This document shows positions 48,601 through 60,265 of a stretch of DNA of 64,000 nt, piece by piece (position 1 is the first letter of the stretch; each line of letters starts with the position of its first letter). The position numbers and the translations under genes were made by a program. The notes below the pieces were generated by a model. That model did no database searches and was not told the origin of the DNA. It saw only the letters and a program-made list of their open reading frames with translations. The DNA is from Metallyticus violacea (Eukaryota; Arthropoda; Insecta; Mantodea; Metallyticidae), in contig CM060833.1 in the NCBI GenBank assembly GCA_030762175.1, positions 171,354,501 through 171,418,500 on the forward strand, written 5' to 3'.

Positions 48601-50596
48601 CAGAACAGTTCTCTTCTAATTAGCAAATGTATTATTATTATTATTCCGTTGTCTTTGGAATGTAAGCAAATAAAAATTAACTTCTGTATACTTTCCCCCA
48701 TCTTTTCAGTATAATATTATAGAATGACGCATCTATTAATAAAATTAAGAGAGTTCAAGCCCCATAGGTATATTGTCCTCGGTTCTGTAACCACACGCTG
48801 GTTGTCCGGACTTTTTCCTGGCTACAGACTCCAGAAAAAGTCCAGGTTGATAACTTTTTTGTACATTTTGCAATGTAGCATTTGCCTCCATGTGCATTAA
48901 AATTTACATTAATAAACTGGAATTTATTTATTTATTTTTTTTTTTGGAAAAGATTGAAAGTTGAATGCTTTTCTTTTCTCTACAACAACGAACTCTTTCT
49001 CCAGGAACTATAATCTTCAGATCGAATTTATAATGGTTTGAGAAGATGTCCGATCCCAATTATGTTATTTGAGAGCTTCACAAGCTTTACGGGATGAACA
49101 TAAGCCTTTTTAAAAATTGATGTTTCTTAGACCCTCATGTGAGTGCTCATCTTTGCGTGAGATTCATAACATTTCAGTAATATTTTCCCAATGACTTTTT
49201 GTCTTCAAACCTTCCCCATACTTGCTTCTTTGTTCATGGAGAGAGTTTAGTAGGTTAATTTGACTTTTTATGACATAGTTCTTGTTTAAACCATTTCCTG
49301 TTACTATTTTAGTTTATTTGTAATGGTTTGGCTATTTGGTGAACTCTCTAGCCATGACCACTGATTTCAGTGTCTCTATAGGTTAGCATAAAGGAAATGT
49401 GCTTTACAGAAGAAAGGTTCTCATATTTTATCTGAATGGTACGCTATTCCCAAACAATGCTCAATAGCACGAGTACGTCACTTTTCCCCCGTGGTGCAAA
49501 GGTCGTTGCTGATAACAACACTACAATTAGTCACTTAAAATCTGATCCATGGAAGTAAAACCCCTACAGTGCCTTTCTTTACAAGAATTCATCTTTATTG
49601 TGCACGATAAACTCCTCGTATGAGCGTAGCATTACTCGGAATCGAAAGTAAAGACATATGAAAAAAATTGGGCCTATGAAAGGTAGGTGTTGACGTTTTT
49701 ACAACCAAGCTGTTTAAAGTGTTAAAACGTAAAACGACGTAAGATTTGAAATAGGCGGATTTTAAATTAGGCTCACAGCTGTGCTATTTCATGCTGACAC
49801 GCTAGTGAATTAAGCTGCTTGCCAATTGAGGACCAACGCTTGATAAATTTTCTTTGTGAAAAGTTTATTTTTTAGCTGCAGGATGAACTTATTTCTAAAG
49901 AATTCGTCTCATTTATATAAATTAATCAGTTCTATGACATATGAAAGTATGCACGCTATATATATATATTGATTGGTGTAACTCACGAGCTACTATTTAA
50001 ATATTTCAAAGGATTTGAAGTGTTTGAAGTGTTAAAAATACAAAAAAAAAAAAAATTAAAAGACACATTGCAATCGAGTACTTTGGCCAATAGAACTTGG
50101 CATTGATACACAATATAATTTTTTTATTTGCATATAAATAATAATATGACTTTTTTCGGGTTTGTTCAGGCTTATTCCATGTATTTTCCACAGACCAGAG
50201 GGGTTTTATGATTCATTCATTTTTGTTATATTAACACCTCGTTCTTCTTCTAGATAAATGAGTGCTCCCACATTGCTCAAATATTTACATAGATAATCTT
50301 GCACAGCGTTTGGCTTATTAGTTAATCACATCACCTGGTTTTATAAATTAAACCAGGGGCTGCTCCTCTAGGGAGTTGCCGGTTTACGCTACCCCCAAAG
50401 TGGCATGGTTTATTTTCCTGCATCTATTAATGCATAAAAAAAACAACAGCAATGTCCGTAAGAAACATCTTCTCTTGTCTGATCTTTGTATTTCCCGTTA
50501 AAACTCTAGGGACGGGGGTTGCAAACGCTGCAATATCTCTGTCAGTTTGTGCAGAGGAAGAGCCTTTTGCTCACGAGAACTATTATTTGTACTCAC
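48601..50596. other. AT-rich DNA with a hairpin
   Basis: An imperfect inverted repeat (ggactttttcctgg at 48,808-48,821; ccagaaaaagtcc at 48,831-48,843) can form a tight hairpin. Poly-A near 50,041-50,053. No gene supported. Confidence 0.4.
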
Positions 50597-50827
50597 CACC
50601 AGAAATTACATCTCTAGTCATGTACGTTTCCAGAAAATTTTCTATTTTCATACCAATGTCTGTTATTGCATTACAAAGTTGAATGAAATGTTTTAGAGGA
50701 CTATTAGATAAGTATGATTGTGCATACTCTTTGCAGAGTAGATCATCTGTAGATTCCAAACTATAATCAAGAGTGATCGATTTGTTTGTTGTATGAAAAC
50801 GAGGAGAATGATCTTTAATACATAACC
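50597..50827 (-). CDS. Candidate internal exon of an unrecognised minus-strand gene (exon A)
   Basis: A 231-nt open segment with a strong polypyrimidine acceptor (about eleven T, then gtcaccag; AG ends at 50,828) and a consensus donor GGTG|GTGAGT. Phase 1 at both ends. It reads LCIKDHSPRFHTTNKSITLD, YSLESTDDLLCKEYAQSYLS, NSPLKHFIQLCNAITDIGMK, IENFLETYMTRDVISG. It is helical in appearance with hydrophobic spacing typical of a soluble protein; no family recognised. Together with 46,911-47,171 it could form consecutive exons, with the intervening intron holding a LINE and an (AT)n tract. Confidence is limited because splice sites and an open frame of this length can occur by chance. Confidence 0.4.
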
Positions 50828-53800
50828 CTGGTGACAAAAAAAAAAGTCGTTTATTGGATAGCAAATTCTTAGCCCCCGGTTCACAAGTTATCGAGCAAAG
50901 CTGTACAGTTGTGTTATATGCATGCACAACTAGTGCGTTAGCTGTGCAGTAATGCCGTCGTTAAGAGCACAGTATCGCCTCCCGGTATGAAACATGTAAT
51001 GGCTAATTATTCTTTCCCAAATTCTCTTTCTAGATGCTTACAATTGTAACCATTACGTTTACAGGCAAAGCGCCCACTGCAGTGTGCGGTCGCTGCATGC
51101 GCATTGAAAATCAGCGTTTACGAGCGTCTCCGAAGTTCCCCGATCGAGATCTGGAGATAATTTTTTTTTGTTAATTTAAGGGTGGTGTAACGGCAATGTT
51201 TTTACATTTTCTTTCTCTGTTGTATATGTCCAGCTAAGCACTTATAAATGTTAATTATAGTCACTAAGATTCTACAATCTCACAATCTATATTTATCAGT
51301 GGCAGTAGCAGTAGTAAAAGTGTGCACTCCGGGTTTAGTCTGCCTAATTAAACCTGAAGCTCCTGTAAGTAAACGTTACTGTCCCGTTAACACTTTGAAT
51401 TAAACAAATACGCATGTTCTTAAGATTATATTCGTCCATTACATACGAAGTTTTACTTCGTACTCATTCTTTAGCACAGAAGTCCTGTGGTAAACAGAAA
51501 ATTCTGCTCCCTCACAGAAGAGTTAAACACTCTTATTAACATTTCCCATCATTTAATTAATAAAAATTTCATTAACATAGTTATTTGCTCAGTGAATTAA
51601 CTGGTCACAAGAATATAGTTGACATGTTTATTTACTGTACTCTTAAACAAAACATTTCTTCTACAGACAAAGAGCATGGTATGATTCACAAAATATCAGA
51701 GCCTAACATTCCCAACTGAGCAGTAACCTTCTTTATTATTTTTGGTTTCAAGCTGTATTTTATATTTTCCAAAATATTAGTTAAAATTTGACTAACGCAT
51801 CCTGTCACTTCAACTCTCCATCAATATTTTTAAGATCAGTAAGCAAAGTTTCGGCATTGACAACCTCTGTTGAATGAATCCATCAAAAATGCAGGGGACA
51901 TAAAAATAACGATTTAATATGGTACACAAACAACATCTTTGGGCCTTTTTTCGTCGAACGCAATCTCACTGCTGAACGTACAAGAAAATGCTTGAAAGGA
52001 ACAATTTCCTTTCCTTTCTTGTTCATCATGAATGAACAAGAAAAATTCCCGACATGTTACAATAAGGTCGCCATGCTCGTTCATGGCTCAATAGTCAAAT
52101 TTCTATTAAATAGCCACTACATCTATTACTGATTATTTTTATTTATGGCCATCTTGTACTTTGGTTAAATTAACATTTTGCAAGAAGAAAAGAGCGCATA
52201 AAACATTTCGTACATTATCCCACTACACTAATACAGACTTGTGCTACTGGCGTGCAGACGTTTCTCACACTCAACATATTGTAAATTTAATTCTTAACTC
52301 AATTATTTGTTTGCTTATATTTTTCCTGTGCTAATTCCATTCAGATATTAATATAGTGGATTAGGTAGATAAACTGCAGGTATGAATTATGAGTGTAGTA
52401 AGCAGTTCAAGATTCCCCACCGATACACAAAAAGTACTCACGACTCTTCAGTGAACCCTGCCCCCCCCCCCCAAAATTCTTTACTAATACACAAATTTCA
52501 GTCGATTCATAGAGAGAATGTGTGTATACAGAATTTTATAAATATTCATCTTTAAAACTTCTTGTAATATTATTTTTCCTCTCCAACCTTTCTCTTCAAA
52601 GCAAGCTTTAATCAAGGTAAAATTCATAAGAGAAAGATAGATAAATAATTCTAAAAACAAACCACATAATGAACGTAAGACATAATCAGATAGCCGAAGT
52701 CTTTAGTGAGTGGTGCCAATTAAATAAATGTTTTCTTATGTGACATTGCTTATCTGAGCAATCAGATAATTTGCAAGTCTTAGTCAGAATGTCTTTCGAT
52801 AGAGCCATATACCGAGTGCTAATAAACCACATCCCAATACTTTTAGAGACATTGGAATAGACATGAAGCAATGTGAGACAGAGAATCGATGGTTCATGAT
52901 GAAAAATAACAAAATTGTATGACAATAAAGAACTTGACATTAGAAACTAATAAATTAGCGTTAAAGCTAAATGGGGTAAACATTTGCGATAGAATGTAAT
53001 CGAGCTGACTTCGGAGCGATCGAGGAAATCCCGATTTTTATAATAGCTCTCATTATGTTTTCAATAGTAGTTAGTGGTATAAATGTCTCTAAAATCTCGA
53101 ACTAATCAATCATATGACAGTGTGAAACTGAATAGTGATTAACCGATTTATTGTGTTAGGTAGCCTAGTATAAAGAGTTATTAATCTGACTGTGTGACTT
53201 AATGCATAAGGTGGTTTCGGAAAACTTAGGCCCAGATTTTGTGTCTGCGTGTGTCAAGTGAGTTTTCTCATCCCGCGAAGTGACAAATTATACAACCCCG
53301 GTGTTTTACAGACTATCCCATAAACACCGTCCCCTGCGTCGTAACAATTTCGGCCGAATTGGCTGCTATGTGCCTCTCGTCGTGTTCTACTAATGTTGCA
53401 CTGTACGCGCGCTAAGCTTTAGCGGTAAAGCTGCGGGGTTCAAATATTAGTCCATGAAAGTATGCATTTTTTGTTTTGTTTTCTGGCATGGAAGAGAAAA
53501 ACAATGCTTATTCTGTGATTTTATAAATGTAAAAACCCTAATCATAAAACTTTCATTTAAATCACAAATTACTATAAGAATGTACTTTATTGAGCATAAG
53601 CAAATGTGAACAACTTTATATTAATGTTAAATGATAAACATAAGGCATTAAATGACATTGTAGATACTCTTGCATACAAAAGAAAGACAATAAGCAGGAG
53701 TGGTTCTGGAGCAATATACCAATGTACACACACTTTCACAGTAGATATCTATTAACATCAAAGTTGAGCCGTAATGTGTAGTATGATGTTCTGTAAACAG

Positions 53801-53838
53801 ATGTGACTCACATTACGTTACGCTAGCGTTGCCACAAC
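50828..53838. other. AT-rich DNA without a supported gene
   Basis: Poly-C run at about 52,461-52,472. A GC-richer patch at 51,060-51,150 and a tRNA-head-like fragment near 53,410-53,450 (tagcggtaaag...ggttcaaat) were seen but are too weak to call. Confidence 0.35.
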
Positions 53839-54165
53839 AAAACGGAGTCAAGATTATCGTTTGAACAGCGGAAAGCAATTTTGAAGTGGTAATGGAAAAC
53901 CGAGAATGTTGTTGAAGTTCAAAGGCAATGGAGACGTGTGTACAGAACAGAACTGCCAACGCCAGTAACAACTGCACGCTTTTAAGACAAATTTGAGACT
54001 CATGGTACCGTATATCGTAGAAAACCAGCTACACTGGCAGCGCTTCGGGAACAAATTGAAACGGAATGTGCTGCATTCGCTAAGGCTACTTTCGCAAACG
54101 TTGCTCAATCAGTAGTTCAACGTACTCAGAAGTGCTTCGACGCCGATGGCGGGCATTTTGAGTAA
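53839..54165 (+). pseudogene. Internally deleted HTH (DUF4817-type) DNA transposon
   Basis: One continuous plus-strand frame, broken only by two TAA codons, reads FEQRKAILKW, WKTENVVEVQRQWRR, PTPVTTARF, DKFETHGTV. This is the well-known N-terminal HTH of a large insect transposon family. It then passes directly into IETECAAFAKATF, NVAQSVVQRTQKCFDADGGH, FE, stop. That is the extreme C-terminus of the same transposases, so the whole DDE core has been removed in frame. This structure is typical of non-autonomous deletion derivatives. A palindromic ctgtatatacag near 54,296-54,307 may lie at or near the 3' terminus. Confidence 0.75.
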
Positions 54166-56879
54166 CTGTTGTAACTGTAAAAGTCTAAGATGATTAGTGT
54201 TCATCACTTTCCTTGTGTGTGAATTCAGTTTTGTTATGTTAACATAGTTTTTTTTTTTCCTTTGCTTGAAGTGTGCATACATTTTTGGCACGCTCTGTAT
54301 ATACAGTGTGGATAAAAATATTCCATAAAGAACGTCTGGTGAATGCGGGGGGGGAGGCATTTGAGCGCACTTAAATTTCCCGACTGTAAATTTAAGGTTT
54401 GCTTAGTTACCAATCCGCGGGATGAGAAGCTGCCCCCGTATAATTAAGAAATTTGGAATGAAACGTTATTAGTGAGTGACATTTTGGCCCTGTAGAAACT
54501 TAATGCCTAGCTTTGAAATATGAGCAGGTGTCTCCTATCTTGAGCTGCCCATCCTTCTCCGATATTATTGCACTGAAAACATCCGGTGTCCATAGAAGAA
54601 AGGAGGGAGAGAGAAAGTTCATGAGCACATTATTTAATTATTACAACTTTTGAACTTATGTCGTAATTTTCTACAAATGTCAGCTGATAATCTGGGTAAG
54701 GGATATACCATCTCAGCTTGCAGCATACTTTGCTAAGATATTCCGCAGAAAATATTAATATGTAAAGTTATTTAATTGCATTAATCTACATGGTCTTAGG
54801 CTGTTTCTTAGAGTTTTATCACATTTAAATTTTCAGTTGATAGATTTGTAATTCTTTTGAATGATTTCTTTATATTCATTTTGCAAAGGAAAGTAATACA
54901 AAGCTAAGAGTAGAAGTTATTCATGGGTGGTCCTGTAAGCTATTATGACATATTCTGTATAATGTTACCAATAAAACGGATTGCTTTCCTCTCCCCCGAA
55001 GTAAGATATGAACTCCCCTCTCCTTGCCGGAGCAGAAAGTCTCGTAAAACTAAGCTCGGCATGGGGACTTTCGCAAGGGGCTCTAGTGTTCCCAGAGTAA
55101 AATTGCGAGAAATTCCTCGCTGCAATAGAGACCGCCCGGGGGACTTAATGGCGACTATTTTGATTGCGGCGGTCAGAATCTGATGCAAACACTTGCCTGC
55201 CCTACATAATCCAGGATACAGCTTAGCCGAGGTGAATAAATCATATTAGTAGGCTCCACTGAAACATCAGTTCTGGCAAGAAAGAAGAATCGTTTTTATT
55301 AGTTTCTCAAACAAACTCAGACTATCACGTGTCCCAAAAACGCCGATACTTTTCCAGAATGTACAGCCTAAATGGTAAAATCAGCAGCTGACTACTAAAA
55401 GAGTGCTACAGATACTTCATACATGTTTTCTTTGAAATCTTTCCCTTTTGTTTCACTGGGATTGCGTAAAACTTTACTGAAATTGAATTAGGCAGTGCAG
55501 AATCAAAACACAAGTACACGTCAGCATCGATTAAACATTAGTTTTGTAGTAATGGAAATACCAGAAAATACTAAAGGAAAGAAACTTACAAAACTTTCAA
55601 TTTTCTAAAGATGCAACTAATATGTGTCATGAAAACACATGAGGGTATAACTTGAAAAGACCATGTTTCTGCGACAGCGTGTGTCAATCCTTAGGAATAT
55701 GTAGATTTTAATTTTATGTTCCATGAATTCCAACAAAAAGAAGGAACATAAGGATTGAAGATAGTTTGTAACAAACCGTAATAAGAAAATTAATACATTT
55801 TCACGTTTCGTAAATTTTGAATTAAAGACAAATAAAACCCCCTCTGAAAATGGAGCACGTGTAATGATGTCCGTATAGGAACCCAAAAAGAAATTAAATA
55901 AGTGAAAGAGAGGACAAGGAAGTTATTCTACAGAATACCCACAACTATTGTTTAACAATTAAAATCAAGAATAAAAAATAAAATAAATTTGTTTAAATGT
56001 ACGCTATAGAGAATGAGCAGAGTACATCTAAAGACTAAATTGGAAGTCGTGAATTTAGATAGAAAGCAAAATCAGTGGTGGTAAACGTTAAAATTCAATC
56101 CGAAATTAGCATCTAATTCAGAGACTGTCTCCAAAATGAATGCGTATGCCTCAAAGCTAAAAAAATCGCATTTTATGAATGGGATAGACAAATTAAGAAA
56201 TCGTTGGAATAGCTTTAAGGAGACTGTGTTGAGAAGAAAATACTTGTAACATTCCTACATTATACTTTTCCACTTATACCGAGAAAATTAGCTAGGATAC
56301 TCATTCAAGCACTAACACCTGTAATAGTTTTAAGTAAAAAGTCCAAAGTTTTTGAATATTTTTACCAATAAGTCATGAAACATTTGTCTTAAACGCAGGA
56401 ACAATGTCCACGTGTGTGAAGCTGTGTCCATGAGATGCAACAAATATGAAGACTACTCTCAGTAGCTATAACACATTTTTAACAGCTCACTGTAGTGAAA
56501 ATGCATAACTGAAAAACACAAATCTGACAACAAAGGAGGACTCCACTGATGAGCGGAAATACAAGAGTTAACTTCATTGTAAAAACGACTTATCGGAAAA
56601 TTAGCAAATCAGAACGCTGTTAGTGCTTAATAACATATTTTTAACAAAAGACTCGAAATTACGTTTTGAAAATATGCAACAACGTAACAGTACAAGTATA
56701 ACAATAAGAAACATTCCACTATACAGGGGCAGTAATGTCGCAATTAGATTCCAAAATTTTCATTCCAAATGTAAACTTATCACACAAGATTCTTCATGTA
56801 CAACTTAAACGTTTATTAATTTAGTAGGAACTGAGAAAAACCTACAGGTAAATGATTAAACTGGATTGGATTGTCAGGG
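54166..56879. other. Intergenic DNA with a GC-rich island
   Basis: About 54,985-55,215 is distinctly GC-richer and open on both strands for about 80 codons, but neither translation is recognisable. It is probably an unnamed repeat. The remainder is AT-rich without a supported gene. Confidence 0.35.
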
Positions 56880-57309
56880 AAGGAGAAGGATGCTCCGGTA
56901 CTTTATCTTGGTCACGGCCGTTTGTGTCTACGTCCCAAACGGCGTACGGGATGAAGAGATGAGGTGAGAAAGATACCAAACGGCAGGATCCACTGGCGGT
57001 GTGATATTGACATACACGACTCCCTAACAGGTTTCCAAGTAGTACATCCCAGTAAAGCTCCCTCTAAGGAGTTCCAGCCCGCTTCCGTATCAGACGCCGA
57101 GCGCAAGCCACCGTCACACTGCGTCAGGCCATCTCTCTCTGTAACACAGCCAACGGGATGAAATAGGAGAGTGGACAATTCGTGGAAAGAAAATACCCAA
57201 ACTTCTAAGCTATTAGAGTAAACAATGTCAGAATGGACCGCCCAGGAGATATGAAGCCGGAACCTCCCAAATGTGAGTCCCTGAGACATCCCGCTCGGCT
57301 AGATAAACG
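56880..57309 (-). mobile_element. tRNA-derived SINE, family B, copy 3 (minus strand)
   Basis: Reading the minus strand from 57,309, the head has a textbook A box (TAGCCGAGCGG) and a B-box-like GGTTCCGGCTTCATATC (57,248-57,264). Body motifs then follow in the same order as the 32.5-kb copy: tttctttccacgaattgtcc, actctcctatttcat, 'gtgacggtggcttgcgct', and finally 'gggacgtagacacaaacgg'. The roughly 125-codon frame on this strand is a by-product of its higher GC content and is not a gene. Confidence 0.75.
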
Positions 57310-57939
57310 AGAATCGAACCAAGTATTTGTATAAAGCTGTTATTGTCGGAGGCAGAAAGCACTGTGCAATAAATCATTGACTGGAATATTCAGAGATTAG
57401 TGTTTTTAGTTTATCAAAAGTTCATTGTACACTTTAATCTTAGGTTACAAAGGACGTTAATTAACACATACGAAACCTTTGGAAATTTTATAATTCTGTA
57501 TTAACCTCTCTCATATGTATCTGGTGGTATCTTAGTTCAATAGGCTGTCGAAGGATTTTCCACGTTGATAAAGATCTCTAAATGATCCCACTTCTAGAAA
57601 TGAACTGAAGTCAGGAAAATGAGCAAGTAAAGTTGATAATCCTTCTTAACCTAACCATTTATTTGGAAATCGCTGACCTAGGCTCTCTGTGGCAGCACGA
57701 GAAAAATGAGGCGGTCCTTCATCGTGTATGAGCCCCATACGGCGTTAAGTTTTGCAGATCTCTCAATAAAACATTTAAACGATCCTTTAAAACGCTACAG
57801 TATAATGTGGCTCCTGTCAATGTTTCTGGTAAAAGAAAATGAAATATATTAATCCAGCCCTACGTTAATATAAACCGCTGTTGTTGTTAGTTCCTTGTTT
57901 CCAACTGCTTGGGAATGTTTCACCAGTCCATACACGAAG
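57310..57939. other. AT-rich DNA upstream of a LINE fragment
   Basis: No gene supported. The LINE below may begin earlier than I can recognise. Confidence 0.35.
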
Positions 57940-59270
57940 TGGACGCCGTGCAGGTAGAACTTGTACAGATAATTTATTCTTTCTCTCCAAAGTAATAGAA
58001 AAAGGAAGACCACTACTGAAAGGAACCTACATTTAATATTCGTAGACTTGCAAAAAGCTTACAATAGAGTGTGGTGAAGAACCTGTTTGAAATGCTGAAA
58101 GCCTTAAGAATTAATATCATGTTAGTTCAAGCTCTACTGTACAAAAATCAGATGGTAAAAATAAAAATAGGAAAAATTATATCTAAAGGTTTTCTTGTAA
58201 GTAAAGAATAGAGGTCAGGTTGTGAACTGTCGCCCAGATTATTTAACAAGCCCCAGGAACAATAGAGTAAAAATGTCAAGAAATGGGAGCCCCAGCTGTA
58301 AATAAAAGTACATATACCTGTATTTGGCGGAGGATCAGATTGTTTTAGGACAGGATAGCATAATGCACAATTTAAAAAGTAATATAAGAAATGGGTCTTT
58401 CAAATAAACATGAAAAAGCTACCCACGTATGTGTCGCTTCAAATTCAATAGATATATTAATTGAAAATAATATCATGAAGACTAAATTGGAGTGTCAATA
58501 TCTAGGAGAAATAATTAGCTAAAAAACCTCCAATGAAGCAGATATTAAACAATGGATGTTAAAAGCAAAGAAATGTATTGGTGCTTTAAACTAAATTAAT
58601 TGGAGTAAGGGTATAAATAAACAAAGTTACAATTACTAAATTTAACAATTGTAAAAAGTGTTTTGACATATGGTTGTAAGATGTGATAGATACCTGAATC
58701 TATGTAGAAGTTAAGTTAGAGAGATATATTTTCTGAGCAGGTCAGTGAGAATTGCTAGGTGGGATAGAGTCCCTAACAATACAAGACAAGAGAAATAAAG
58801 AAGGTAGAAAATGAATAGTGTTTAACGCCCGTTTTTGCTACAGAGGCACCACAGGCGATGAACACTGATGATACATGAGATGAAATTATATATTTGGAAC
58901 GGACTTATTTTTAAGGAAGGAATCGTTCCAGGCCTAAGTTTAGGGTACCTCCCCGGCATTTGCCATTTATGAGGACTGAGGAAAACCTGGAAAAAACCTC
59001 AGTCAGGGAGGACGGTCCTGGCGGTATTCGAACCCAAACCTACCGCTCACGAGTCCGCGTCTTAACGACCTCGACGGTAAGAAGATAGATGAAGATCTAA
59101 ATATTATTATGTGGAAAGGAAACCGCTGATCTGATATGATATGGACATGCCCAACGTATGGAAAGAAAACTACCTAAATTAACAATGAATTGGAATCTGT
59201 CTGAGAGGAATGAAGTTTGGGAACCGAAAGCTGGAGGAACAAGTTGTACATTGGAAATGGACATGAATAT
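57940..59270 (+). pseudogene. LINE reverse transcriptase pseudogene, split by a SINE
   Basis: Plus-strand blocks in order: AGRTCTDNLFFLSKVIEKGR (RT fingers, 'GR.c.DnIf.l.qiiEk'); NLHLIFVDLQKAYNRV (first catalytic Asp region); MVKIKIGKIISKGFLVSKE, then GCELSPRLFN (the 'GlrQGc.LSP.LFN' block); LAEDQIVLGQD (the Y/F-ADD motif changed to AED, so a catalytic aspartate is lost); YLGEIIS; AKKCIGALN.INWSKGIN; VKSVLTYGC; VRIARWDRVPNNTRQEK. After the SINE at 58,818-59,077 the reading resumes with MIWTCPTYG / WyGHaqRMERKLPKLTMNW. Stops and frameshifts are numerous. The element is an old 5'-truncated copy that was already inserted when the SINE arrived. Confidence 0.75.
58818..59077 (-). mobile_element. 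tRNA-derived SINE, family A, copy 3, nested inside a LINE
   Basis: Minus-strand copy with tail 'tttaacgcccgttttt' on the left and head (ctcacgagtccgcg, then cttaacgacctcg) on the right. The B box appears as ggtattcgaaccc. Flanked by similar direct repeats (aagaaggtagaaaatgaa before; aagaagatagatgaag after), consistent with an aged target-site duplication. Confidence 0.85.
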
Positions 59271-59495
59271 TGTGAAACATTTTCACTCCATTCTATGACA
59301 ACTTATGTCAACTATGGTAGTAAGGGATTGTTTTGACTGCAAACCAACATAGTCTTTGTTAGTAAAGGACAAAAATACCCATAGCTTGAAAAAAACGATT
59401 ATAACTAAAAATGATGAGCGAAACTGACCATGTGTATATGAACATTGTCTGTAGGTCCTGTTCTATTCGTCGGATACTTTCTTTATTTTAAGTAA

Positions 59496-59523
59496 CATCA
59501 TCATCATCATCATTATTATGATG

Positions 59524-59572
<49 letters not shown>
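59496..59572. repeat. (ATC)n/(ATT)n microsatellite
   Basis: Starts as atc/att triplets and continues as about 16 att units. Confidence 0.9.
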
Positions 59573-59576
<4 letters not shown>

Positions 59577-59579
59577 CTT

Positions 59580-59630
59580 GAGTATAACGCCCGTTTTAAA
59601 TGCTGAGGAACCACAGGCGATAAGTAACAT
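59580..59630 (-). mobile_element. SINE family A, 3' tail fragment
   Basis: 'taacgcccgttttaaatgc', then tgaggaaccacaggcgat, matches only the tail segment of the family A SINEs on the minus strand. No tRNA-like head is present. It lies next to the (ATT)n tract, suggesting severe 5' truncation with the microsatellite grown from the tail. Confidence 0.6.
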
Positions 59631-59944
59631 TCAGTAGACGTAATAGTTATTCCAAGTAATAATTCTAATATCTAAAGACAAAAATCAAGTATTTAATAGA
59701 TACGTTAAGGAAAGCAATAGGTTACACATACCATAAAGGACTTCGCATAGAGATTATTTTCATCAGTGATTCTAATGATCCTGTTACTCGTCTACACTAC
59801 CATTGAAGTCTTCTCATACCTAAAACTCAACTGGGTTGAACTGTAGTCGTTTGGAGAGCCTTGCTTCTTCAAATGAATCATTCTGCAGCTAATGCAATTT
59901 GAGATCATATGTAGTTTATTTTCTACACAAGGTTCGCTGCAGCG

Positions 59945-59953
59945 TTTGTTTTG

Positions 59954-59984
<31 letters not shown>

Positions 59985-59990
59985 TTTTTT
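59945..59990. repeat. (TTTTG)n pentanucleotide repeat and poly-T
   Basis: About seven ttttg units followed by a run of about eleven T. Confidence 0.9.
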
Positions 59991-60265
59991 ATGTTCTACA
60001 GTTTCCAACATTTTACGTACATATTCAACTGCTTCTTAATGGCAAAAATTTTCAATATTTTTTCACATGCTGCTCTTATACATTACAAAAATTATTGCAT
60101 AAATAATATAGTGATGATAATCAGATATTACTAATGGGTTCAATGATTCTTTGTATACTGCTGTGTTAATACTTCTATAAACGCTTTAAAAATTGTCAGA
60201 TTTTATTAATAGTGCAATACAAATATGTATTAGAAATATCTTATATTGTGATAGCTAGAAGAAAC

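Noticed and set aside
50452..50682. 76-codon plus-strand open frame
   Set aside because: It overlaps the better-supported minus-strand candidate exon and shows no recognisable motif.
51060..51150. GC-richer minus-strand segment with an acceptor-like and a donor-like site
   Set aside because: The pyrimidine tract is poor, the open frame is only about 30 codons, and there is no second line of support.
56912..57289. 125-codon minus-strand open frame
   Set aside because: It coincides with a family B SINE, and the other two family copies do not keep the frame.
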